Assembly: GCA_900556525.1 (NCBI GenBank)
Contig: USOZ01000013.1
Coordinates: 1 to 17,125 of the forward strand
DNA length: 17,125 nucleotides
Origin: an uncultured Oscillospiraceae bacterium
GTDB lineage: Bacteria > Bacillota > Clostridia > Oscillospirales > Ruminococcaceae
Direction of reading: 5' to 3'
In this document: positions 1 to 7,755 of the stretch, piece after piece
Position numbering within the stretch: position 1 is the first letter of the stretch
How the letters are laid out: every line of letters begins with the position of its first letter
Notes under the pieces: model-generated
Told to the model about the DNA's origin: nothing
What the model saw: the letters and a program-made list of their open reading frames with translations, nothing else
Databases searched by the model: none
Translations under genes and position numbers: made by a program

Positions 1-45
1 ATATTTCCGCCGGATTGCACGAAAACGAAAAATCCGTCTGCGCAA

Positions 46-76
46 TCTGCACACCCGATTTAATCAGCACGTCCTT
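46..76. repeat. Partial copy of a dispersed palindromic repeat
   Basis: The stretch TGCACACCCGATTTAATCAG and the following CACGTCCT closely match the right arm of the palindrome at 3281-3314, which reads TGCATACCCGATTCAATCAG then CACTTCCT. They differ at only three positions over about 28 bases. The matching left arm is not seen in positions 1-45, so this copy is truncated, diverged, or extends past the window edge. It lies directly upstream of the ribosome site of the WXG100 gene. Confidence 0.6.
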
Positions 77-96
77 AGAGCTGAAACAAGAATATT

Positions 97-104
97 AAGG
101 AGGA
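97..104 (+). promoter_or_regulatory. Strong ribosome binding site of the WXG100 gene
   Basis: AAGGAGGA lies 7 nt before the ATG at 112. It is close to a perfect anti-Shine-Dalgarno match and fixes the start. It suggests high expression, as expected for a secreted WXG100 substrate. Confidence 0.85.
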
Positions 105-111
105 CATTAAA

Positions 112-447
112 ATGGCTAACACAAGCTATACATTATCAATAAACATCGAAGAGGCTGAATCCGCAGCCCGCAATATGAACAGCACGAATGAAAATCTCAA
201 AAGCAAGCTCGAAGAGATCTCCGGCGTTATCAACAATATGCAGAACGTATGGGACGCAGATACCGCAAGAGGAACGACCGAGAGATTTAACCAGCTCAAG
301 GGACAGTTCAATGCTTACTACGAAAGAGTAAAGAAGTTTGCGGACTTCGTTCTTAACGATGTTTCTACCGCTTATCAGACGGGTGAAAAGACAATCACCG
401 TAAATACCAATAACATTCAGAACGAAAGAGCGAAAGCTGAGTCATAA
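112..447 (+). CDS. WXG100 family (ESAT-6-like) type VII secretion substrate
   Basis: This 111-residue, mostly helical protein has the size and two-helix layout of WXG100 proteins, which leave the cell as dimers through type VII systems. The central turn holds W47-D48-A49, a variant of the WxG motif, between helices at about 12-43 and 52-86. After the second helix, Y88-Q-T-G-E92 fits the YxxxD/E secretion signal. The tail after residue 95 is polar and probably flexible. There is no signal peptide or membrane segment. The start is set by AAGGAGGA 7 nt upstream. The gene stands alone, followed by a terminator-like hairpin, about 6.2 kb before the operon that encodes an EssC motor. That motor is the natural exporter, but the pairing is inferred from co-location. 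Confidence 0.93.
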   Translation: MANTSYTLSINIEEAESAARNMNSTNENLKSKLEEISGVINNMQNVWDADTARGTTERFNQLKGQFNAYYERVKKFADFVLNDVSTAYQTGEKTITVNTNNIQNERAKAES

Positions 448-483
448 AATAGCAGCTTACGGCAGCCGGACGAATACGTTCGG

Positions 484-513
484 CACGCCGCAGGCGTGTT
501 ATACTAATCTTTG
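484..513 (+). terminator. Possible intrinsic terminator after the WXG100 gene
   Basis: CACGCC-GCA-GGCGTG (484-498) is a perfect 6 bp GC-rich hairpin 37 nt after the stop codon. It is followed by TTATACTAATCTTTG, which is T-rich but not a clean U-tract. A weaker hairpin (CCGGACG/CGTTCGG) lies just upstream at about 467-484. Together they could end a monocistronic WXG100 transcript. Termination strength is uncertain. Confidence 0.45.
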
Positions 514-653
514 ATTGTTCTATAGACAAAGGCGTCAGATAGAACGCTCTAGGAAAGTGACCGCAGGCGGGCTGCCGCCCGGCAAGGGAGCTTGACAATG
601 AGTGGCTGCGTTGTACCCGACGAATTTGTCTATAGGTTTGTTAAAGATTAGTA
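502..653. mobile_element. MITE-like non-coding element with long terminal inverted repeats
   Basis: The ends TACTAATCTTT...CTATAGACAAA (502-530) and their reverse complement (625-653) match at 23 of 29 positions. The match continues inward more weakly, giving two 46 nt arms (502-547 and 608-653) that agree at about 35 positions. The element is flanked by a direct TTA on each side (499-501 and 654-656), which fits a 3 bp target duplication. The 60 nt loop contains a GC-rich hairpin, GGCGG-GCTG-CCGCC (566-579). There is no coding sequence. It could be a miniature transposable element moved by a transposase elsewhere, or a structured RNA. It fills most of the space between the WXG100 gene and the next gene. 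Confidence 0.65.
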
Positions 654-680
654 TTAAGACAGGAAAGGAAATGCTAAATT

Positions 681-3222
681 ATGAGAAAAGCAATATCAAC
701 GGCGCTTGCGGCTTCTATTGCTCTTCCGGTGATGCTGTCTTTTGCTTCGGGCTGCGTAACTGCTTCCGCTGAGGACAGCATAACCAATGGCGAGCTGATA
801 GTGCTTATAAACAACACGTTCGGCTTCGAGGGCTTCGATTCGCAGGGGCCGTACTTTGAGAGTGTTCCGTCGGACAGCCGATATTTTTCCGACATTCAGA
901 CGGCGGTCGAATTCGGAGTGATAGACGAGCTGGTTACCGACATTGATCCGAACGCGGCTGTTACGCGCGAATTTTTTTGCAATGGCGGCGTCGGGCGCAA
1001 TAAACGATGATCGCACGCAGAATGTGACAATTTCAGACGCTTCGGAGATTACATATCTTGACGGCGTACTTACCGTTCTTAATCTGGGACTTATGGAGCT
1101 TGATGGCGGAAAGTTTGTCCCCGATAAGAAGATGAGCGCTTCGGAATGTATTCTTCTTGCCGATGAAGCGCGCCAAATATGGGCTACCTGCACGGTCAAC
1201 GCACCTTTATACGAGGTGAGTCTTGCTGAGAATGCAGTCGATTTCACAGGCATGGAGCTTTATTCTTATGACCCTGAAACGGACGAAGTGATTTTTGACG
1301 ACGCGGCGTTTAATGAGCTGCAAAAGAAAATGTCCGACAACAATTTCAAATATGAAAACGGCACGATTACGGTCGATTCCGCCGAGGCGTTCGGGATTTC
1401 AGAGGGAACAATTCTTATTATTCCCGGTAACGACGGCGAAAGCAGTGCTGTTAAGGTTACTTCAGTAAAAAAGAACAGCGATGGAACCTGTACGCTTTCG
1501 ACCGAAGCTGCGGATCCTGAAGAAGCTGTTCAGAATTACAATGTTGAGCAGAAAATCACACCCGACCTTTCGCAGGCGGTATTTTATGACGCAAACGGAA
1601 ACGTTGTAGAATATGTCTCCGAAGAAGAAGCAAACGCGCTTTTGTCGTCTTATTCAAAAAAAGCGCCCGCGCAGCTAATCGGCGGCGGAAGAGTTGATTT
1701 TGCCTCGGCGCAGAAAGCTGAAATTGCTGATACGGGTAAGATAAACGTTTCAAAGGGCGGAGTATCGGTTGCGCTTGATACGCCCCTCGGTCCTGTAGGG
1801 CTGACCGTTTCAAAGAATTCCATAAAGCTGAATACGTCGATTCTTCTCGGGAAGAACGACAACGGAAGCTGCACGCTGAGCTGCGGACAGGAATTCAACA
1901 ATATTTCATTTGATTACAAGGCGAAAACAGGCTTGTTTGAAAAGAAATATCTGAAGTTCGTAATGAACTATACGACGGTAGAGAAGCTCGGCATAAAGGG
2001 AAACTATGCGAAGAGCATTACGGTTGGACATTTCGATTATCCGACGGGAATAGGCGACCTTACCGTTAAAATGGACATAAATCTTCAAATCAACTTTGAC
2101 GGCGAGCTTAATGTTTCGCTTACAAATGCGGGAAGATCTACGGGTATGGAATACCGCAACCATAAGCTGAGTTTTATTTGTACAGACGGTCGGCAGACGA
2201 TCGACGTGAACGGCAAGGCGAAGGTTGAACTTACCGTTCCTGTCGATGTTTCGGTTTCCGCGATTTTTGGACTGCTTAAAGCGGGCGTTGTGATTACTCC
2301 CGGCATCGGTGCAAAGATGAACATTGAAACGACTCAGATCGAAACGGGAAAAGCAAATCCCTCGCCGCTTATATGCACGCAGGTCGACGCGTATCCCATA
2401 TTCAGAATAAAGATATATGGAAAAGTTATCATAAATTTCAAGCCGTATACAAAGGAAATACTTGGCGAAAATAACGTTGCGTTCAGCTTGCATTTTGAAC
2501 TTTTCGAGTCGCTTAAACCCGAGCTTGTCGAAAAATGTACAAAGGACGACAGACAGAAACAGGCTGCCGACAAAGAAACCGCACAGGCGGGAGTTACTGT
2601 CGGCGAGAATCTTAAACTGTCGGTAAATCAGGCGACAATAGACAAGGATCAGACATTTACCGTAAGAATTTCCGAAATGCCGTCGGGATACACTTATGAG
2701 GACATCGGCGTAATCAACAGCAATGCGGACGTTATTTCTACGAGCGGAAAGGCATTGGTCTCGACAGCTTTTAAGAAGAGCTGTGAAGCGCTTACGGGAT
2801 ATTCGTACAACGTTACGGGAATTTCAGAGGGGAAGGCTGTGCTTACTTTTGGTACAAAGGATGGAAAGTATAGAGCCGACTGCAATGTGACGGTTGTTGA
2901 TTCGTCCATTTCAAGAGATTATTCGATAAAGCTCACGACCTACGGTACGTCAATAGGAGTAGGTTCAAAGTCGAAAATCGAAATAGAAAAGCTCCCGGAT
3001 CAGGTTTCTGAAAATGAAATAATCTGGTATTCTTCCGATGCGTCCGTCGTAAGAGTTGACCAGTACGGAAATATAACGGGAATGGGAAAGGGTTCCGCCA
3101 TTATATATGCGGAAACTCCCAATAAAAGATCCACTGCTGCCTGCTCGGTCAACGTAAACGAAGCGGGAAATGTTTCAATGAGATTTCTGCCGTTCGGCGA
3201 AGCGGCTGAAATTGCTGTATAA
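681..3222 (+). pseudogene. Large secreted surface protein with SLH-like and BIG2-like domains, frameshifted
   Basis: Reading from ATG 681 (AGGAAAGGA upstream) gives a signal peptide with a likely cleavage after TASA. A lipobox-like ASGC is also present but weak. An SLH-like repeat follows (FSDI...AVEFG...DPNAAVTREFF). At the run of seven T (972-978) this frame leads to a stop at 1008-1010. Skipping one T continues smoothly as AMAASGAINDD in the next frame to 3222, giving about 846 residues. A second SLH-like repeat (GKFVPDKKMSASE) comes next, then a beta-rich central region, then two Ig-like units near the C terminus. The last is a clear BIG2 (WYSSDASVVRVDQYGNITGM). SLH domains usually hold proteins on the cell wall. 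The frameshift could be a real lesion, phase variation or a homopolymer error. Specific function is unknown. Confidence 0.8.
972..978 (+). other. Seven-T run at the frameshift site
   Basis: GAA TTT TTT TGC in the upstream frame becomes GAA TTT TTT (T) GCA when one T is dropped. With six T the two open frames fuse without a junction scar in the SLH-like repeat. Such runs are typical sites for slippage in replication, transcription or sequencing. Confidence 0.85.
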
Positions 3223-3235
3223 AAACTGTATACTG

Positions 3236-3334
3236 AACCTGCATATCCTAAGGAAGCGCTGAATAAATCGCGGTACGCATCTTGCTTGCATACCCGATTC
3301 AATCAGCACTTCCTAAAAAGGGATATGCGAGGTT
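3236..3334. repeat. 99 bp imperfect palindrome, copy of a dispersed repeat and possible terminator
   Basis: The arms are nested. AACCT (3236-3240) pairs with AGGTT (3330-3334). GCATATCC (3241-3248) pairs with GGATATGC (3321-3328). AGGAAGCGCTGAATAAATCG (3251-3270) pairs with the region 3295-3314 at 17 of 20 positions. The right arm is related to the sequence at 46-76. The palindrome starts 13 nt after the stop of the surface-protein gene and is followed by TGGTTTTTGCGTGTTTTT. A transcript would therefore form a long hairpin followed by U-rich sequence and could terminate here. It may be a small palindromic mobile repeat reused as a terminator. Confidence 0.7.
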
Positions 3335-3372
3335 TGGTTTTTGCGTGTTTTTATCAATATCCCTTGATGCGG

Positions 3373-3412
3373 TAATAATTATGCATTTTCATCGGGATAT
3401 GCATAATTATTA
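3373..3412. promoter_or_regulatory. AT-rich perfect inverted repeat before a small gene
   Basis: TAATAATTATGCAT (3373-3386) and ATGCATAATTATTA (3399-3412) are perfect 14 bp arms with a 12 nt spacer. They lie 19 nt before the ribosome site AGGAG (3431-3435) of the next gene. The repeat could be an operator for a dimeric regulator or an RNA hairpin near the translation start. No regulator is recognisable in the window. Confidence 0.5.
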
Positions 3413-3441
3413 TTACATATAACAAAAGTCAGGAGCGAGAG

Positions 3442-3837
3442 ATGAAAAATAAAAAGGACATATCCCCCGAAAAAAAGTTCAGACTTACGGTGTTTATTGT
3501 TACAGCCGTTCTTTGTGTGGCAATAGTCGCGCTCGGAATTCTGTATGTTTCAAAGCTGAGAATGAGGACAAATGCAGAAAGTTCAGATAATACAACAACC
3601 GAACAGACTGTTTCCACAGAACCGATCACCTCGGCGGTTTCTGAAACAACGGAAAATACAGATGAACTTATACAGCCGCAGGAGAGTAACCTCTATCTTT
3701 ATAAGACAGCCGTCGTATTTATTACCGCTGTAACTCCATTTAAAATGACTGCCCTCGCTGTCCGCGAACGCAGACGATCGGGGTCGAGAACCGCACTTAT
3801 ACAGCGACGGCGGAACCCGAGGGAGATGTTGATATAA
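3442..3837 (+). CDS. Small membrane-anchored protein, probably frameshifted near its end
   Basis: The 131-residue product starts at ATG 3442, 6 nt after AGGAG. It has a charged cytoplasmic start, one membrane segment (about residues 14-38) and a Ser/Thr/Glu-rich outer linker (about 44-78). I do not recognise a family. The last part is Arg-rich (RERRRSGSRT...QRRRNPREM) and unlike a secreted domain. In the frame one base back, 3744-3851 is open and reads ...GVENRTYTATAEPEGDVD, ending at TGA 3852-3854, just before the next gene's ribosome site. A lost base around 3744-3790 is therefore likely. It sits 32 nt before the large secreted protein and is probably cotranscribed with it. Confidence 0.6.
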   Translation: MKNKKDISPEKKFRLTVFIVTAVLCVAIVALGILYVSKLRMRTNAESSDNTTTEQTVSTEPITSAVSETTENTDELIQPQESNLYLYKTAVVFITAVTPFKMTALAVRERRRSGSRTALIQRRRNPREMLI

Positions 3838-3856
3838 GTTCGCTTTTTGCTTGATT

Positions 3857-3861
3857 GGAGG
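3857..3861 (+). promoter_or_regulatory. Ribosome binding site that sets the start of the large secreted protein
   Basis: GGAGG lies 8 nt before ATG 3870. An in-frame TTG at 3855 overlaps this site and so cannot be the start. Starting at 3870 also gives a normal signal peptide beginning MFKRIAAG. Confidence 0.75.
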
Positions 3862-3869
3862 TGCGGCTG

Positions 3870-6632
3870 ATGTTTAAACGTATTGCGGCGGGTATAACTG
3901 CGGCGGTCGTTTTCGCGTCGTTTTATGGACAGGGGCTGGTGAGTGAGGCTGGCTATGGCGACGATAATGAAGGCGGAAGCTGGGATACCGGATTTCAGGG
4001 TTATCGCTTTTCACTTGTAAACGCTGACGGTGATGTTGAAAAGATTGTTGATGTCTGGGATTATAGCATGGGTTATGACACTACAAAGGACGGTCGTTGG
4101 TCGTACTATGGTTCGGGTGTAGGCGTACACAGTCCTGCTGTAAACGCAATAGATATGGAAGAAATTCTTAACTATGGCGACAACGATCATGGGTATGACG
4201 AATGTAGTGTTGAATATAAAGTGTTTAACAAATGCAAGATTGAGCTGGCGCAAGGCGCTTCAAATACTCTCCAGACCATGTCGGGGCTTTGCTTTGACAG
4301 CAATGAAGATTGGTATGTTGCTGATCATAAGGAAATATTTAACAATTCAGAGTTAAAATCAGACGACAAATTTTCCTCGAAAATGGTTAAATATGATGAT
4401 AAGGGCGACAGATTTCTACTTTGTACATATAACTCGGGGAATTACGATTTCAATTTTGCTTACAACGGCGGTCATGAATTTATTAAATATGCACTAATAG
4501 GAAAAGATGGTGAAAAAGATAACGAAAGATGGCTTGGTGTGTGTGATGTTCTTACGTCACTAGGCATTGACGTTTATGAGGGAGTAAGTGATTATTCTAC
4601 CGTTGCTGGCAGACGAAAAATATACAATAATCTTATGGCGGAATTCGTTGCCAATGAGTACTGCATTATTGTAGAGCCTCTCAGTATGAATATTGAATAT
4701 GAAGTATATGATGTTGCATTGAAAGATAATAAGAAAGGCAGCGGTATAAAGGTTACATTCTATTATGGAAGTACCACAGAGCTTGCAATCTATGAACAGG
4801 AAGAGTATGCCGACCTTTGGCTTAATGTAATAACAAGCGGACTAATGCCCAAGGCAATGTATGTAACGGACGATTATAAAGTTGATCTGGAACGGTATTC
4901 AAAGGGAACGCTGAAGTGTGTAAATGAAACTGACTGGGATTATTATGACTGGCAGGGCGATTTGCCGGAGGCTGTGGCTGAAAAGATTAAAAAAGACCCG
5001 GGCTATGATTATTTGAAAGGAATTTTTCAAAACGGCGGAATAGATAATGATAGTTTTAAAGGCGACGGCTACATAAGAAAGTCAAGAAGGAACAATTCGC
5101 ATTACAGCAGATACACGCCCAATTTCATGAGACATTACGCCTGCGCAATGGCAATGATAACCTCGTCGGACTTCATAAAGCCGCAGGTAGCTACGCAGGA
5201 TTATGACTATCATACTTCTACGGACGTTATAAGTTCTGTTCGGGTTTCAAACCGAAGCAGCACAGAATATACAACCGATATTTCCGCCGAAAGTTTCACA
5301 CCCGAAACCATAAAAAACGGGGCGGGCGTGCCGCAGGCTATGGTTTGCAAATTCAGTCTGATCTCGGTTCTTGACGAAAGCGGTACAATCCCCGTTTTTA
5401 CGACCGACCTAGAGATTTCTGAACAGGCGGAGAAAAAGTTTGCCGAGCTTGGATTCGCAAAAGACGAAAATGGTGAATATATCTGTGAATTTTACGGAAG
5501 CCTTGACGGGCTAGCGTCAAAAGACGAAGTTCTCGACAACGGATACGGCGCGTCGTATATCAGTTTTGAATGGAAAACACCTGAAAAGCCCTGTACGGTC
5601 ACATTTCGGGCGGAGTTTCTCGACGCGAACCTAAGTCCCGAAGCTGTTCTCGGAACAGCTGAAAAGGACGGAAAGCGGGCAACCGAGGTTAAGTCCGACG
5701 ACGGTAGATTTACAACGGAATTCGAGTGTCGGATAAACGATGATATTGAAAAAAATATTCTGAACGAGGATACTGTTCCCCCCGACAGTGTTTCAATAAT
5801 AAGCGTAAAACCCGCTGAAAGCGCGTCCGCCGGCGAATGGGAACGCTATAAAACAAATCTCGATATATATAATGATTACACCGATAAGTTCGGCTCCGAC
5901 GCGAATCGATTTACAGAAGCCGATTATATGGGAATGACGTCGTAGAGCAGTCTTAGCTGGACAGAATATACTGCGGCGTATCGCGCGGGAACGGCAGATA
6001 TTGAAATAACGGCGGTAAATCATACTGTTACGGCGGCTGTGACCAACGACGAGAGTGCGGCTGGACCCGACGGAACGGCAAAGGTAATACGCACGGACGC
6101 AAGCGGACTTTATGAACCCTATTCGGACAGCATAGGTTCGGGATATGGAATAGGAGTCAACTTTATTTCATCATTGACGGCAGATACGACGGGGAATTCA
6201 TACGAAAGAGACCTGACGGTGAACGGGCGGAGCTATAAAAATACGCTTGTGACAAATTACGGGCGCGGCGCTGTGCTTTTCCCCGAGTATGATTATGAAA
6301 AATACTACGGAGAAGTAATCTGCACGGATAATTCAGACCCGTTTGCGGCGGAATATTCGCTTATTTCAAATGAAAATTCGCTTTATTACGAAGAACCGTC
6401 GGAAAGCGAGGATAAGCTGGCTGCGGAAATTGCGCAGGACAAGCGTTCGAGAATTCATTTCACGCCTGTGTGGTATCCTGACGGAGAGTATGAGATCGCG
6501 TTATGTATGTTCGACGCGTGGACTCCCGCAGGAGAGCTGCGGCTGTGCAGGACAGCTTCCGTAACGATCTCGGGCTCGCTTTATGACACATGGTATGTGA
6601 CAAGAACGGCAAATAACCAGAAAAGGGGATAA
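3870..6632 (+). pseudogene. Very large secreted protein of unknown family, interrupted by an in-frame TAG
   Basis: From ATG 3870 the product has a signal peptide (MFKRIAAGITAAVVFASF, likely cleaved near VSEA) and no other clear membrane segment. The first reading ends at TAG 5943-5945 after 691 residues. The same frame is then open without a break to TAA 6630-6632 and keeps protein-like character (SLSWTEYTAAYRAGTADIEI), for about 919 residues in all. Near the end the sequence RIHFTPVWYPDGEYEIALCM and a following SGSLYDTWYV look like a compact beta domain. I do not recognise the family. The region about 4200-5000 is AT-richer than the rest. The pseudokinase gene starts 2 nt after the distal stop, which supports the 6632 end as ancestral. 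It may be a surface or tip protein for the machine encoded downstream, but this is inference. Confidence 0.75.
5943..5945 (+). other. In-frame TAG inside the large secreted protein gene
   Basis: The codons ATG ACG TCG TAG AGC AGT CTT stay in the same frame on both sides and no shift is needed. A single base change could create it from a sense codon. Codon recoding is unlikely, because neighbouring genes use ordinary stops and no other internal TAG is seen. Confidence 0.8.
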
Positions 6633-6634
6633 TA

Positions 6635-7753
6635 ATGCTTTATTGCAGGAAGTGCGGGAATGTCGTCAAAGCCGACGCGAAATTCTGTGAAAAGTGCTTT
6701 TCGCGGCTCGACAAGGACGGCGTAAGCAGCACGGTCAACAAGTACGAAATAGCGGCAATGAGCAGAAATTCCGAGGAGTTTGCCGCTGACAGCTATGTTG
6801 CGAGAAACAATCTGTGCGGTGAACGTGTTTTCGGCTATCGGCTTACGCGGCTTATCGGGAGCGTTGCCGAGAGCGATTATTACACGGCTTCTTCTGCCGA
6901 TAACGGCGTTATCGTGAACAAGACCGTTAGGCATATAGTTTTTCCCGACAGGGAAAGTTTCGATTGCTTGCGGCTTGTGAACGGATTTTCCGATAAAAAA
7001 GCAATGCAAACGCTTGAAAAATGTATAAATGCCGTTCCGCAGGGAATAAGCGATTTTATCGCACTTTGCGAAAAAATCGGGATAAGCTGTGCGTATGAGG
7101 ACAGCACGGTGTACCGTTCCGAGCTTATGGGGACTTATCACGTTTTTGTACTTATGAGACCCGTTATTCCGCTTTGGGAATATATTCGAGGAAAAAGGAT
7201 TACCTTGCGAGATGTCATATCATGGGGAATAAGCATAGCTTCACAGCTTGAAATAATTGAGCAGTATGGTGGGAAACACACCTGCATAAGCGATACCGAC
7301 GTTTTTTTTGACAGCGGAGAAAATATCTTTATCGGAAGCGGGGTTCAGAATATTTTTTCGGACAATATGTATCTTGGGGCATATTCGACAGCGCGAAATA
7401 TCTATAAAATGCCGTCGGAAATGGAGGCAGATCCTTCTGTTTACAGCGCCGGAATGTTGATATACCTGCTGCTTAACGGTATGCGCCACCCATATATAAA
7501 TTATTCGGGCGGGCGGATAACAAGGACGGGTTATCTTGCCGCAGAGAAGCTGCGTGCAGAACACGCGCCTGCGCAGATGCCGAGGTTTGCGCGCAATTCG
7601 CTCGGAAAAGTTCTTCTGAGGACTTTTTCGGATATTGATGAACACAGGGTATCTGCGGCGGAGCTCAATCGTGTTCTGAAAAACTCGCTCATCTACATTT
7701 CGACCGAAGAGCTCAATACGGTTGTGCTTGATATTGAAAATGACGGAGAATAA
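6635..7753 (+). CDS. Zinc-ribbon pseudokinase, possible EssB-like T7SS component
   Basis: The 372-residue protein opens with a zinc ribbon (C4-x2-C7 and C18-x2-C21). From about residue 62 it resembles a protein-kinase fold: GYRLTRLIGS at the glycine-loop position, and H215-TCISDTDVFFD at the catalytic loop. The HRD aspartate aligns with C217, the loop lysine with S219, the Asn with D222, and DFG is replaced by G234-S-G. It should therefore be catalytically dead. The stretch MLIYLLLNGM fits a buried kinase helix, and no membrane segment is seen. EssB/YukC of T7SSb systems also has a pseudokinase domain but is membrane-anchored, so this could be a soluble counterpart. The start follows AAGGGG by 6 nt. 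Its stop is 2 nt before the essC start. Confidence 0.78.
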   Translation: MLYCRKCGNVVKADAKFCEKCFSRLDKDGVSSTVNKYEIAAMSRNSEEFAADSYVARNNLCGERVFGYRLTRLIGSVAESDYYTASSADNGVIVNKTVRHIVFPDRESFDCLRLVNGFSDKKAMQTLEKCINAVPQGISDFIALCEKIGISCAYEDSTVYRSELMGTYHVFVLMRPVIPLWEYIRGKRITLRDVISWGISIASQLEIIEQYGGKHTCISDTDVFFDSGENIFIGSGVQNIFSDNMYLGAYSTARNIYKMPSEMEADPSVYSAGMLIYLLLNGMRHPYINYSGGRITRTGYLAAEKLRAEHAPAQMPRFARNSLGKVLLRTFSDIDEHRVSAAELNRVLKNSLIYISTEELNTVVLDIENDGE

Positions 7754-7755
7754 CA

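Noticed and set aside
592..620. Perfect TTGACA (592-597) as a -35 box inside the MITE-like element
   Set aside because: At 16-18 nt spacing the sequence is ACCCGA-like, with no acceptable -10 box. A promoter cannot be supported.
696..1253. Minus-strand open frame spanning the frameshift of the SLH-like gene
   Set aside because: The plus-strand protein is convincing on both sides of the shift. The antisense product is basic and has no recognisable features.
3855..3869. TTG 3855 as the start of the large secreted protein
   Set aside because: It overlaps the GGAGG site that correctly spaces ATG 3870, and the later start gives a normal signal peptide.
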